From: Marsupella aquatica
Lineage: Eukaryota > Marchantiophyta
Reading direction: 5' to 3'
DNA: 64,000 bases
Assembly: GCA_973895155.1 (NCBI GenBank)
Contig: OZ316894.1
Span: 10,044,001 to 10,108,000, forward strand
Made by a program: the position numbers and the translations under genes. The notes beneath the pieces were generated by a model. That model was not told the origin of the DNA, did no database searches, and saw nothing but the letters and a program-made list of their open reading frames with translations. The first letter of the stretch is position 1. Each line of letters begins with the position of its first letter. Positions 46,890 to 59,435 of this stretch are shown in pieces.

Positions 46890-47480
46890 TTTCAACGTAG
46901 TGCATTATTACGACTTTTGTGCCTCTATGTCTGTGTTCATGTTTTAGGGGGGAGGGGTTCATTTTCTATAAATAAAAGAGGGGATGGAAGGGGTTCGTTT
47001 TCTATAAATAAAAGAGGGGATGGAAGGGGTTCGATTTCTATAAAGTAAAGGAGGGGATGGAAGGGGTTTGTTTTCTATAAATAAAAGAGGGGATGGAAGG
47101 GGTTTGTTTTCTATAAATAAAAGAGGGGATGGGAGGGGTTCGTTTTCTATAAATAAAAGAGGGGATGGAAGGGGTCGTTTTATGTAAATAAAAGAGGGGA
47201 TGGAACGGGTTGTAGTACATGATTATGAGCTTTGTGAGTGTATGTTTGTGTGTGTGTTTAGGGGGGAGGGGTTCGTTTTATATAAATACAAGAGTGGATG
47301 CAAGGGGTTCCTTTCAACGTTGTACATGATTATGAGCCTTGTGCTTGTATGTGTGTGTTTTATTGGGGAGGGATTAGTTTTATATAAATAAAAGAGGGGA
47401 TGCAAGGGGTTCCTTTCAACGTTGTACATGATTATGAGCTTTGTGCTTGTGTGCGTTTAAGGGGAAATGTTACAGTAGTT
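46890..47480 (+). repeat. Minisatellite, 37-bp TATAAATA-containing unit within a ~105-bp higher-order repeat
   Basis: About seven head-to-tail copies of a unit like GGGGATGGAAGGGGTTCGTT followed by TTCTATAAATAAAAGAG occupy 46943-47216. A longer unit that adds TTCAACGTTGTACATGATTA and TTATGAGCTTTGTG...TGTGTGTTTA recurs at about 46891, 47208, 47309 and 47416. Single copies recur near 47805 and 48100. Every unit carries TATAAATA on the plus strand. The array starts about 400 bp upstream of the ATG of the 26-exon gene and lies between the two divergent genes. Confidence 0.9.
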
Positions 47481-49549
47481 TTGCATTAAAAGAGGGGATG
47501 GAAGGTGGTCCTTTCAACGTAGCCAGTCTGCTCCACAATCTTGGGAATCATTTCTTGTTAATAGGTAATTTGGGTTTTAAGGTGCTAGTCTGCTCCACAA
47601 TCTCTGGAGTCATTTACTGTTAATAGTATAATCTGGGTCCTATGGATAACCCTAGCTCTTGAAGGGGTAGGGGTTCAACCATATCTGTCTGGACTAAGTT
47701 TCAAGCTTAAATTCCTTGATGGAAGATTTCTCAATTTGTGTTTTTAGTACTTGATGGAAGAGAGTGTGTTGTGTGTGTGTTGGGGGTGGGGGGGAGGGGA
47801 GGAGTTAGTTTTATATAAATAAAAGAGGAGATGCAAGGGATTGTTGGCTCTAGCTTGCTTAAATCACCACTGTCCCCTAAGCAAACCTGGTGGATCTAGG
47901 TTACTAAAATAAATTAAAAATGTGCTCAAGACAGTAAAAAGTGCTCTATTTGTACTCCCCCAACCTGGTGGACACTGGTGGTATAACCACACTTGTCTCA
48001 AGTAATTTACAAGCTTAAATCCTCCATGGAATACTTGTCTATTTGTATTTTTCTGTACGTGATGGAAGAGAATGTGTTCTGTGTGTTTGTGTTAAGGGGA
48101 GGAGGGGTTCATTTTTTATTAATAAAAGAGAAAATGGAAAGGGGTTGTTGGCTCTTACTAACAACACTTGTCTAGACTACTTTTCAAGCCAAAAATTCCA
48201 CAGTGGAAGATAATTTCATTTGTACTTTTTCTGTACTTGATAGAAGAGAATGCCTTGATGGAAGAGAATGTAGTGTTGTGCATTTAGGGGGTTTCTTTCT
48301 TAATCTGCCACTGGCCTAGGGGAGAAAATTAAGGGGGTGGTAGCATAGAGGTCATCTAATTTATGTGGCATTTTTTGGTGACCATTGTATTCCCAAAGCC
48401 AGGGGGAGAAGTTTATCAGAGCAATGGGAGAGTGAAGTTACTATATATGGGGCTTGCTTGGTTTCTCTGTTGCCCAACACACTAGTTGACTTGCCATGTG
48501 TCTATATTAGTCTCGTCTTAGCTCTCACCTTAGCATTTGCCTAACTCTTGCTCTAACTTTGACTCTTTGCCATTTGGTGTTTTCCATCCCTATTTCTTTG
48601 TCTACTTACACATTGTTTCAATGCACTGATTTCTACAACGACACCATTTTTTCAATGACACGCTTTTTGCAACAATAACACAGGGTGAGCACCGGATGAA
48701 AAAGAGAAACGAGAGGGACAGAATGTGACAGGCGGAGACAGGAGGCCACAAGGGAAGGAGGAAAAGGTTCCCTTCCAAGCGCCATGCAACCGCACCTGCC
48801 CCCGTTGCTATAGCCTGTTTTGTTCTCACTCCCATCACTTTGGCAGCAACAATATGGTTGCAATGTCACATGGCCGTCACAAAACATACTCCAAACAATC
48901 AATCATGCAGCACACGGACATATATTGACAGCATGGTGGTAACGACACCTTGACCACAATGACCGCATGGTGGCAATGATCACTTGGCCGCATCAGTTGC
49001 ACGGCCGCAATGACACATGAGATGCCTCAACAACTTCCTTGCTGCATCTGGATTTCTTGGCTTCGCCTTGACATATTTGTGCACCGCATTCTGTCTTTGA
49101 TCACAATCATCTAATATCAGGGCTAATAATACATATTAGCGAGACAAAATAACGATTACTGTCAGGACTAGGCCTACTAAAAGTAATTTACACTAGCTCT
49201 CAATGCAACCGACTACTGTAAACCTCAGGTTTGACAAATAACTAAGCATGTGGCAACCTGTAGTCCTTGTGGAAGAGTGTAACACCATAGTGTAACCTAA
49301 GGTGTGGCCACGAGAAAAGTGCCTTAGGGTTAGGTTCCATGTGGTTGGGAGTGAGTAGTGTGCATGTGTGTCAGCATGTTTGAGCCAATAAGATCACAAC
49401 TTTTCCAGGAAGTGAGAAGTATACAAATACTCTAGTAGGGAGTATGATTTTCCCTCACACTCCCTGTTAAACCCTAGGGGCACCACCAGCCCCTTATAGT
49501 GACAGTACAGAGCATTTTCATTGGCTCTAAAGTCAAAATTCATATATTT
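47481..49549. other. Intergenic region between divergent genes, scattered repeat copies
   Basis: No gene is supported. Segments like TGGAAGA.AATGTGTT.TGTGTG..TT.GGGGGAGGGG plus AATAAAAGAG at 47755-47845 and 48060-48150 are outlying copies of the minisatellite with extra unique sequence. Around 48905-49030 a CGCATGGTGGCAATGA.CAC.TGGCCGC-type phrase repeats a few times. Confidence 0.45.
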
Positions 49550-50030
49550 AAAATACTATGTACACCTTGGATTACAATGTATTTGGGCCCGGGGGTGTTA
49601 GATGGAGTCATCCTACTCCCTGCCTGGCATACATGAAGTGTTGTCCTGAGATGGTAGGGATTGCTGAAGTAATGTGGTCAAGCTTGATGATATGCAAAGA
49701 ATGACCAAAGAAAATACTATGTACACCTTGGATTACAATGTATTTGGGCCCGGGGTGTTAGATGGAGTCATCCTACTCCCTGCCTGGCATACATGAAGTG
49801 TTGTCCTGAGATGGTAGGGATTGCTGAAGTAATGTGGTCAAGCTTGATGATATGCAAAGAATGACCAAAGAAAATACTATGTACACCTTGGATTACAATG
49901 TATTTGGGCCCGGGGTGTTAGATGGAGTCATCCTACTCCCTGCCTGGCATACATGAAGTGTTGTCCTGAGATGGTAGGGATTGCTGAAGTAATGTGGTCA
50001 AGCTTGATGATATGCAAAGAATGACCAAAG
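49550..50030. repeat. Near-identical tandem triplication, 160-bp unit
   Basis: Units begin AAAATACTATGTACACCTTG at 49550, 49711 and 49871 and end GCAAAGAATGACCAAAG. The first is 161 bp (one extra G in the GGGCCCGGG run); the other two are 160 bp and appear identical. Partial further echoes (ATGCAAAGAATGACCAGAG) occur at about 50071. The high identity implies recent expansion. Confidence 0.95.
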
Positions 50031-50976
50031 AAAAGATATATCATGACTTGAAGAATAATTTATTAAAACACATGCAAAGAATGACCAGAGAGAAACCATA
50101 AATCATGACTTTGAGAAATGATTTATACTAAAACATCATATATAATTATAATTATAATATATACATAAATCCTATGGAACCCAGCCCTTAAATCTCGATT
50201 TCTGCTTCCTTCTGGCAAAACCGGTAGCAGCTGCTGTATCGAAGCTGCATAATTAATCGATAGGAAGACTCTGAACTGCTGCCAGGAATTTCAAAGAAAG
50301 ATGATCCCCTACACGTTGGTTTTCTCAGTGCCGGAGATGGAGTGGCATTCTGCGAATACGAAATTCCTGGGTATTGCAAATTCCATGTGCAGCATTACAG
50401 CTGCTTGAATGTCAAAGACGGCATACTTTCTTCGATTTTCTTCTCTTCCTCTAGTGTACGCTGCTGCCTCTCTCTCCTTTACCCTACTACCAAAATCAGC
50501 GTTGCCAAGTTCTCTCAAGTGTGGATGCTTGAAGGAGCCGAAAATTCTGTCCATTTCGCCTTCGTCCTTCTACACAACGTCTACACTTTCCTTCAAATCT
50601 CTCTTCTCTATGCTCTGCCTGATTTATACCTCGTGTTTTGTCCCGGACGTGGACAGTGGTCCCTCTCTCAGTTCCCTGTTGAGCGTGTATGGTAGGTTGA
50701 CTGAAGATGAGCTGCATCTTTTGAAATTCACCTCTACGGCATCTCTTTGATATTGGGTGCTCCCCTAAGCAGTCCGACTGTCCCCGAAAAGCCTTCGAAG
50801 GCGCTGCCTCCGTCGAGTTCCTATTGCGCCGCAGTTGGTCGGTGTCTGGGATTTTGCCCACCTCCTGGAATTTAACTAAGGCCTCCAGACATTTAGCATT
50901 TGTGTTAGGTTGTCGTCGATTTGGGGCCAGCTCGATCCGTTTGGCGGAAGGAGAAGGAGGAGATCTTCGATTGTGA

Positions 50977-53900
50977 ATGCAAATTTTAGCGGCAGCTATG
51001 GGGGAGGTGTCTCTGGAGGAAACGACGAGGTTGGGCAAAGATCTGTTGAGCTCCCGGGCGAACATAAACAACGCTCCTTTGCTGCTCTCCATTCTCGTCT
51101 CTAATGCCGCAACACCTTCGTCCGAAAGTCCGTCGCCTTCCTCTGCTGCTACGAAGTGCCGCCTGGAAGCTCTCCTCTCACTGCACTCATTCTTTATCCC
51201 TCTCCTGCGCACCGGCAATTTTTTCGCTGCAGCAAGGCGGAAAGCGAAGCACGATATTGAGGCGGTCGGTGCCGATGTGAAAGCAGATGGTACTGGGGAT
51301 CCCAAGGCCGCCAAAGCTGAGGCTGTGTATAGGCTATGGGTGTGGAACAAATACCGAGAGTTCAAAAAGGCTTTGTTTCGAATAGCTGCTGTATCGACGA
51401 ATCCACAGGTTCTTCAGGTGTGTTCTCCAGCTGGATTGTCCCTTGCTAGTTCATTTGCAGAACTGTCACTTTCAATGGGGGAGCCTTTGCTCCTGGGTCT
51501 AACTCATGGATAACCTTGGGGTTTAGGGTTTAGGGTTTTAGGGAAAATGGACAATTGGATTATCTCATTGAGTGGCTTATGTCTGTTTATGAAACAAGTT
51601 TTGTCGTCCAAATGTCTGCAATGGGTGTGTGATCAATCTGCGCCAGTTTGAAGGTCTTCTTATGCGAATGAGAAACGAGGAAAATTGTGAAAGGGATTTG
51701 ATTGTAGCGGGACTTTGACCGCATTGTGTTCACATTTGTCACCATGTGAATGTCTGCCAGACCGCCGCTATCAACACTTTGATGGACCTCGTGCGAGCTG
51801 GACGGGTTGGGGAATTCAATAACTCACTGTATCTCAAGATATGTACCCGAATGGTATGCCAGAGCTCATTCTTCTTTTTTTACAATTATACGTTAGTAGA
51901 CGACACAATGAGCCATGTGTTTTTCAGTGAGAACGAAGGAAAAAACCATTTGGATATCCTAAGAACTTCAATGTGGATTTTTTGTCGTTTAGGTGAGCTC
52001 TAAGGGAGAACACAACGAAATTCTTCAAGTTCTTAGCGCGAAGTACTTCAAGTACAACGATGTAAGGTAAGGTGTTCATCATCTTGGATGTTTGCTGACT
52101 TACTTTCATGTGCTCAATGTATGTATTCAACAAGACATCTGAGCTCAAGTACTTTATCTGTCCTATCGTTGACCTCTACTTGGGTACGTGCTCTGCCTGC
52201 AGGTATTATACTTATGGAAATATAGAGAAACTTGTAATGAAACGTCTTGGGACAAAACAAAAAGGTAGCTTGCTCTGACGAATCGAAATTGAAAATTAAT
52301 ATGTTCGTACTTCTAAGAGACGATAAGCAAGCTCGGATAAATGGAAATTGTGGTTTTGAAATCTTTATTGCTTCACCCACCGCTCTGCATCATGGCGGAT
52401 TTCAAGACTCACTTGTGCCATTCCGATATGTGCAGAAAATGAGCTTGATTCTAGTGATGATGATAACAACCAAGAGCCTCTCGGTGGAAGGTAACTTGTC
52501 CTCGACTTTCAGATCGCTGTCCTTGCTGTACTCTGCATTACCTACTGTAGCTGTTTTGTAACAAGGTAAGTGTTGAAAAGCGTGGAGATGTTCGACGATC
52601 TGCAAATTAGGAGAGACTATCCGCTGTACATTATCTGACAAAGTAAATGTGTTGCAGTTTGCATAGTTTTGTGCGAAACATATATGACGTTTTGTCTCAT
52701 CTACCACTACCTTTTACGGACGATCAAAAAGATAGAAAGGATGCAGAGGAACTCTGGAGCAACTCGGGAGGTAAGCTCTCCCTGCTGCTTTCCCTCATCA
52801 CCGTTTGCGTTCTCGTGGACGTTCAGTGATATCCAGGTTACGCTTTCAATTTTTAGGAGGCCTTCAACCTGTTTATAGGGAGCCTCTGCTAGTGCTCGAC
52901 TCTACTTTTAACCACTAAATTGGAGAGTATAGTTCAATAACTAATAATTTTTGACATGAACAGGTGGAGAGGACTCTGGGAAGGCTACAGGCGGCACCAA
53001 GCAAAGGAAAACGGTAGTAAATGGATCAATTAGCTCTGGCAACAGAATCCCAACACCATGTTCGGCCATATGAAGGCTCTCACCTTGGACTAGAGATGAT
53101 GTCACAAGCCCACTTAGATCTGTCAGGATCACAACCAAGATCTGTCTTGAGCTTGTTGGAACTACTGGAAAGCGTCTGTACGGGTCGTTAAATTTTCATC
53201 CCACTGTGCCCTTGTGGTTTTGAGATGCAGTATACTTACCTCCGCTTTTGTGGTAAATGCCTATTCGTGTTTGAGGCAGGTCTTTGAAAGTTTGTGTCTA
53301 GTGCTTCTTGTGTCGACCTTTCGAAGTAACCAGAAGTGTATCCACCCAAACTCTCCGCTTCCCCAAAAACACATGTACACGCACGTCGCCCACGAGTAAA
53401 GTCACCCCAGTGTGTAATTTCGGGAGTTGATAAAGTTAAATATGATGCTGATTTTTTATTTGAAGTCATTAATGTTGGATTATTATTTATTCTGCAGAAC
53501 CTTACCCAAAAGGATAACAAGAAACAGAAGCACATCCTGAGTAGAGCTTGGCTATCCTTTCTCCAACTTTCACTTCCTCTCGATGTGTACAAGAAGGTGA
53601 GCATTTTGTCTTCTTATGTTTACAGGTTTGGAGGCATTCTAACCATTGTCAGAGTATGATGATAAGCAAGGCACTTGTTCTCATTGCGCTTTCTCTGAAT
53701 AGGTTCTGGCAAGGTTACATCGAAACGTTATCCCATACATGACAAATCCTCTTCTACTGAGGTGAGAATCTCAATTCACTGTCTGATAAGCTTTTGAATT
53801 CTGTATCGCTTAAGTCGGTTTTGTCATTCTGAAGCAACCTGCGGTAAATGTTGAGGAATTGCGAGAACGATTCAAACTTAGTCGTTGTATTGTAGTATTT

Positions 53901-56252
53901 TATTTTTTCCTCCTATGAAGGGTTCAATCCTTGTCATGTTTTAGTTGATAACCATGAAAGGTCGTCACATCTAAGTTGATCTAAAACTGTCCATTTCGTC
54001 GGGTCCTTTCAAATAGTCAATAGTCAGATAGCCGCAGATTGGTGGTCCATTGATTCTCACGCTCTACTTTCTTGTCGCCCAGTGACTTTCTCACAGAGTC
54101 TTACAACACGGGGGGCTTAATTAGTGTCATGGCTCTCGGTAGCCTGTTCATTCTAATCACGAAGTATGGATTGGAGTATCCTGATTTCTACAACAAACTC
54201 TACGCACTGTTGGAGCCTTCCATTTTTGTTGCAAGATACCGCTCACGATTCTTTGAGGTACAGAGTGGCTTGTCAACAGATGAACGAAGTATCTGAATGG
54301 GGATGGGAGTTCATGTCTTATAATATGTCGTTCCTTTTAGAAGTCAAGTAAAATGTTCGTGAGAACCCGCTACTGTAGAGTGAATGAATGAGCGGGTTTT
54401 CACTCTACAGTAGCGGGTATCCAATGAGTCGGTTTTGTCAACTCATTGGATGTGTGTAGGTCATGTTAAAATTACTTCTCGGCTCGGGTTGTGGAATGGG
54501 TATTGAGGATATGTCAACACTGATGTTAGTTTATTAGCGTTTTTCTCGCTTCGTACCATGCTCACCCATGTGTACTTTTGTCCAGCTGCTAGACACTTGC
54601 TTGAAATCTTCACATCTGCCTGGATATCTGGGTGCGGCCTTTGCTAAGCGGTTGGGGCGTCTCGTGCTCTCGGCACCTCCGTCAGGGGCCATAGTTGTGA
54701 TTGCCTTGATTCATAATCTTCTGCGAAGACATCCTTCTATAAATGTTCTTGTGCATCGGGTACGTCCTGACTCATGTCCGAAATTTAAACTGTAAGAGCA
54801 AATCTATGGGAAGTCCTTGGCTGCTTTAGTCACGCCTCTCAGTGGGGCTGCTTGACTTCCATGTGTTACTAAGAATGTTTCCTTTGCTTTTCTTGATGTC
54901 ATAATAGCCGGACGGTAAACCTGCATCAGCAAATCCGACAGTAGACTCTGGAAATGGTACAGGAGAGGCTGTCTCAAATATTGAAGTGGAGCTGGAAACG
55001 CAAGACACCACTACAAAAGGAAGACCTGGGGCCGATCCCTTCCTAGCAACCGAAGCTGATGTGGCCACATGCAATGCCTTAAGTAACGCTCTAGATTTGT
55101 CAAAAGTGGAGGTCTAGGGAAGCGCTGATTAGACATTGGTTTGAATATTTTGCCTCATGACAATCTGCTTCCACTTCACGCATGGTTTCTATCTTTAGGA
55201 TGGATAGGTTAGCAAACCTGTAAGCCTTTCTGTTTTTGTGATTTGTTAGGATTGCAAGGAAGAGTTCTTCAGGACTAGCTTTTCGAAGAAGGAATTCAAA
55301 ATTTTGAAGATAGTCATTGATTCACACTTATTGTAATGCACAGAGAGCTCGCTGTGGGAAATTGAGTCATTGCGGCGCCATTATTGTCCGGCTGTTTCGA
55401 GGTATGGTAGCTATGGGTGCGCTTTATATGAATTTTGTTTGAAATTTGGCAATGCGAAATGGACTGAGGCTCTGCACTTTTGCTGATGGAGAGAGAACGA
55501 CTAACGCTTGGTGCAGGTTTGTAGAGTCTCTTGAAAATGATTTAACAGTGCGTGCCAAAACAACTGAGGTTGCCATTCAAGACTTCAGCGCCACATCATA
55601 TGCTACCATCTTTGAGGAAGAGGTACTAGTCTGGTTCTCTTGGTCATTTCTGTTACGAGATCATTTCTGTTACGAGATCATTTCTGATTCCCAACTCAAT
55701 TCTTACAAGACTAGGATTCCACAGAGATGGTGATGAGGCATGCATGGTTAGATCTGCAGAATGCCTATCAATCGATTGTTGCCCAAATGTAGGCAGGTGA
55801 AGAATTGAGCTGGACTAATTGGTTCTTTAAATTTTTCTTGAAGCTGGAACTAGAAAATTGGGCCAGTGTGGATCTAACTTGAAAACTTGTCCCAGGTTGG
55901 GAGGAGGATGAAATCAGTGCCGATGGCATTTTATCCAACAGTTCCCAATACTCTTTTTCCAGAGACCAACTTGGACGGTTGCTTTGGTGGCTGGAGATTC
56001 GACGAATCGGCCGAGCTGCGTTTGGAACCTCTAAAGGACATAAAAGTCGATGAAACCCTTGTTCTGGGTGCAGATTTGGAGGACGAGATTAGTGAGGGCG
56101 TAGAGGAGGACTTACAAGGTGAAGATTCGATGGAGGATGATCAGTCCGAAGAGTTGAGCAGCGATGGTAGCGGTGGCAGTCGAAGTAGAAGTGAGCAATC
56201 AGATGGTGACGACTGGCCTCAGCCACTCTTGAAAAGACTAAGGGGTCCTTAA
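50977..56252 (+). CDS. NOC4: Nucleolar complex protein 4 (NOC4) homologue, CBF/Mak21 family, 15 exons, 696 aa
   Basis: Exons: 50977-51417, 51761-51853, 51993-52066, 52203-52264, 52436-52490, 52658-52770, 52964-53013, 53498-53596, 53703-53761, 54083-54257, 54586-54759, 54908-55082, 55344-55401, 55517-55622, 55896-56252. All introns are GT-AG and phases agree (2,091 nt with stop). NOC4 with NOP14 helps assemble and export the 40S subunit from the nucleolus. Family signatures in order: N-terminal LGKDLLSSRANINNAPLLLS; RAWLSFLQLSLPLDVYKKVL (~residue 317); the CBF/Mak21 core ~345-470 with SDFLTESY, GGLISVMALGSLFILITKYG, AAFAKRLGRLVLSAPPSGA and HNLLRRHPSIN; then SSLWEIESLRRHYCPAVSRF and FVESLENDLTVRAKT (~525-560). 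The C-terminal ~90 residues are acidic and Ser-rich and end in a basic LLKRLRGP patch. The protein is longer than the roughly 550-580 residues usual in the family because of Ala/Ser-rich, linker and acidic tail regions. A start at the second ATG (50998) would give 689 aa. Confidence 0.92.
51521..51543 (+). promoter_or_regulatory. Telomere-like (TTTAGGG) motif in intron 1 of NOC4
   Basis: GTTTAGGGTTTAGGG followed by TTTTAGGG lies about 100 bp into intron 1. Telo-boxes near the start of plant ribosome-biogenesis and translation genes are a known co-regulatory element, so its presence in a NOC4 homologue fits that pattern. The effect here is inferred. Confidence 0.55.
54365..54450. mobile_element. 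Foldback element (two adjacent hairpins) in NOC4 intron 10
   Basis: A perfect 20-bp inverted repeat (ACCCGCTACTGTAGAGTGAA at 54365-54384; its complement at 54399-54418) surrounds a 14-nt loop. It is followed at once by a second hairpin with 10-bp arms TCCAATGAGT (54420-54429) and ACTCATTGGA (54441-54450). It lies wholly within the intron between exons 10 and 11. It is probably a small foldback transposon remnant, but no target-site duplication is clear. Confidence 0.65.
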
Positions 56253-57525
56253 CTCCCTCCAATGAAGAGCATTTTCTTGAATTGAATAAGAAATTGAAAC
56301 TAGCAACCTCTATTTAAATTGGGACATTAGTCCCCCGCTCTGGAACTTATTAATGTACCCCTGGATCCGGCAAAATATTCGCGGTTCTTAACAAATTAAT
56401 CACATTGGCCCATGGCACGTATTACATAGCATCGCTTACAGAAGGATCCAGAATCGTTCTGTAAACAATATACTAGCTGTAAACTGTGGTCACTTGGTTT
56501 GGATTTCATCCTTCACCATTTGCAAAGCTCATAGCTCAGGTGCCAATGCCCGGTTTGGACTTGTCGGACAAATAGCAGTATTTATGAAGACAAAAGACAT
56601 GTTGTCCCGGTTGATCCCGGCCCCTTCCCCCCCCCCGCCCTGGCCACCCAACTCTGCCCTGAGAATTTGACATCGGGCTGGGGAATATAAGGGAATATTG
56701 GATAAATAGACGTTTTTTGGATGGACAAGTTATCATTTGTCGTGTCGGACAAGGACACACCTTGTCCGACAGTGAAAACCGGGTGCCAATGGTTAATTGC
56801 TGGCTGACAAGGACCGAAAGAGTCTTGGAGAGTCTGATGTGCCAGTACAGAACCTCATTTAAACACAAGAGAATAGGCTTGCTCCATACTTTTGAGTTAC
56901 CCCCTTGCCGGGGGATTCTGGATGAAATCCAAACCAAGGGACCACAGTTTACATGTACTGTTGTACAGATAGTCTATCTATACTCAAAGTATCATTCACA
57001 TATTTTACACAAAGATTTACATAGAGGACTGAGATACCTGTTAACAACTTGTTCACAAAAATTGATTGAGGCTTTTTTGATTTGAGATGCATAGTAGTCA
57101 CAATGCTTTTGTAACCTGTGTTCGAGCTTGGTTAGATGCTTTCTTGATCAAAAGCTGAACGCTTGAATGTATTTGAGGGGTTGGCTACCTTAACACGAGC
57201 TGAGACTTAGGTGCAACACATTGTTGGACGCCGTTTCTAAACCCTTCTCTTTACTTTCTTTTTGGCCAGTGAGCAAGAGGTGGGGGTGCCTCTGGAGCGG
57301 AAAGAAAGAAAATCTATTCAAATCTAGGTTTTAAACACACTTTGCCCAAACCTAGTGTAGGTCCTCAGAAAAAATGTGCTATTGCTCCAAGCCACAGCTT
57401 AGACAAATTGACAACAAATATACAAAGAAGTCCCATGCATAGGAACTAAGGTGACTCTTTGGTGCATTTCTTATTAACAAGGGAATTGACGTAAGATTTG
57501 ACCAATATCTCTAAGGGGATTATTT
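56253..57525. other. 3' flank of NOC4 and intergenic sequence
   Basis: No gene is supported. A run of about ten C residues is at 56627-56636, and a TTGTCGGACAAG..TTGTCC-type inverted motif at about 56735-56770. Open frames on both strands over 56536-57085 have no recognised features. Confidence 0.45.
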
Positions 57526-57529
57526 GGAA

Positions 57530-58070
57530 TTTGGGGTTTGAGTAAGTCTTTCCGAGTTGTGATGATTGAGTGTGACGTAGTTGAATTTGAACAAATTTTT
57601 AGATGGTACCAAAACCTTATAACTCATATCGTCAATGCAAATAGAGAGTGCCCTTGGTTTTACCGTGGCTTTTGGGATTTTGGGGTTTGAGTATGTCTTT
57701 TTAAGTTGCTGCGACAGTTGAGTGTGATGCAGCTAAATTTCGAACAATTTTGAGATGGTACCATGAAGTTATAGCTTACTGTCTGTCAAGTCAAACAGAA
57801 TGCCGCTTATAGGCTTTTCACCCAAAAGGACCAATCTATCAAAAAGGGCTCTTGGGAGTTTGAGTTAGTCGTTTTGGTTGGTTGTGGCTTTGGGGAGTTT
57901 GAGGTATGAGTGTGTTTTCAACCTGTTGTGACGAATAAATGTGATGTAGTTAGAGTATGAACAAATTTGAGATGGTACCATAAATTAATAATTTAGTGTC
58001 AAGTCAAACTGAGAATGCCCCTTGTAGGTTTCACCCCAAAGGACCAATCTACTCAAAGGGCCAAACAAAG
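57530..58070 (+). repeat. Three diverged direct repeats, ~150-220-bp spacing
   Basis: Copies start near 57530, 57675 and 57895 with GGGATTTTGGGGTTTGAGTA-like heads. They continue with a GTTGTGA.GA.T.AGTGTGA.G block, GAACAAATTT..GAGATGGTACCA and, in the last two, TTAGTGTCAAGTCAAACTGA with a CACCCCAAAGGACCAATCTA tail. Divergence is substantial, so the duplication is old. Confidence 0.75.
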
Positions 58071-58716
58071 TACAATGGAGTACAAGCAAAGGCCTCATGG
58101 CTTGCCCGTTGGAGGACTTGCAAACTTACTTACTACACTAGATGTGGACCTCAGCTCATGCATAGAGGACAAACGCAAAAGAAGAAAACCAATGCAAACT
58201 TTGAAAACCAATGATTTTTTTAATAAATAAGAAATAAAGATATACCACTTCAATTGTGTGGAGAGCTAACGGTTGGCATCTAGTGTCTGAACTAAGTAAC
58301 TCTGCAAGTGAGACATAGATGTCCTCTAACTGGGCAAATCTAATCGGTGTCCTCTAACTGGGTAAATCCCTGAATGCCCCCTGTAGGTTGTCGAGTGCAT
58401 TCTGTCTGCCCAATGCATTTTATTCTCAGCCCAATTCTATTCTGGCCATTCTTTCCAGAAGGGTTTTATTGTATCTTTACAAACTAATATTTAGGCCAGG
58501 ATTTGAATTTTTGTTGGGAAATCTATATTGAAATGTTTATCAGATCTGGAACTGAACATCAAATGATTCAAGACATCGATCGAATGCTCTGGAATTCTGG
58601 AGCTCTTGTGTAGCGTAAGTTCTGAGCCTAAGCTCATGCAATATGGGTCCTCATATGAGAACTCTATCAACAGAATCCAAACGGAGACGGAGTACAATCA
58701 ATCAACCAAAACTAGT

Positions 58717-58744
58717 GCTTGCCCTTGCCCTTGCCCTTGCCCTC
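58717..58744 (+). repeat. Hexanucleotide microsatellite (TTGCCC)n
   Basis: About four tandem copies of CTTGCC. It sits in an open frame (58606-58788) with no other coding evidence. Confidence 0.8.
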
Positions 58745-59175
58745 TTGCTTTAGGTAACGTACATCCTCCTTCAATCAATCAGAGGTGATCTCTTTGTGTT
58801 TGGTATTGGCTTTGTGAACATAACCTGTACTCTCTCTGTGTTTGGTATTTGCTTTGTGCACATAACATGTACCTGACACTCAGTTTTATGTCGAAGGGTC
58901 AGACTGTAATAAGCCCTTCACCCACACGATTTTTCAGAGAAAGCTGGTTCGTCGTGTCAGGCAAAGACAAAACAGAGTGAGCTTGAACTCGTCTGTCAAC
59001 AAATCTAGGGAGGAGACAATCAATACGCATCCGTTGATCTCTCAGCTGAAATGATAAGAGCTGGTGGAGGCAAAAGCAGCTGTAAATGATGATAGTCGTC
59101 AATTGACGTGTGAATTCGTCTATTAATCATTAATCAATGTGTTTTGGTGTGACAAACTATTGTCCTGCCCAACAG

Positions 59176-59435
59176 CTCCACTCGAACAAATAGACACCCA
59201 CAACATGGAGATCCGGGAGTTGAAGAATACCACAGAAGAATTAAAGGTCGGGTGATTTGTGGGCGCTATCCAATTTCATTCCGCTCTTGCTCCTGCTAAG
59301 CGTGTCTCCTCTACGCTGAAGGCAGTTTCTTCTCGATTCGTAGTGTTGTTTGTGGTAATCTTATTATTGCCATCGTGAACCGAGCTTTCTTTTCAGGGTA
59401 ACTTGGCATTGAGGAATAGGAGAATTACTCCATAA
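59176..59435 (+). other. Two compatible exon-like segments, possible 3' end of an unrecognised gene
   Basis: The segment 59176-59246 follows CCTGCCCAACAG and ends AAAG before GTCGGG; it reads in frame to MEIRELKNTTEELK. The segment 59397-59435 follows CTTTCTTTTCAG and reads GNLALRNRRITP then TAA. The phases match at the junction. Together they look like the charged, coiled-coil tail of a protein. I found no convincing upstream exons in 56.3-59.1 kb and do not recognise the sequence, so this may be a gene fragment or coincidence. Confidence 0.25.

Noticed and set aside
47038-47220. Repetitive 60-codon frame with a PSIPSFIYRK-type repeat
   Set aside because: It is the translation of the 37-bp minisatellite, with no sign of a real protein.
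50496-51365. 289-codon minus-strand open frame
   Set aside because: It is antisense to NOC4 exon 1 and its promoter; the plus strand encodes the conserved NOC4 N terminus, so this frame is a shadow.
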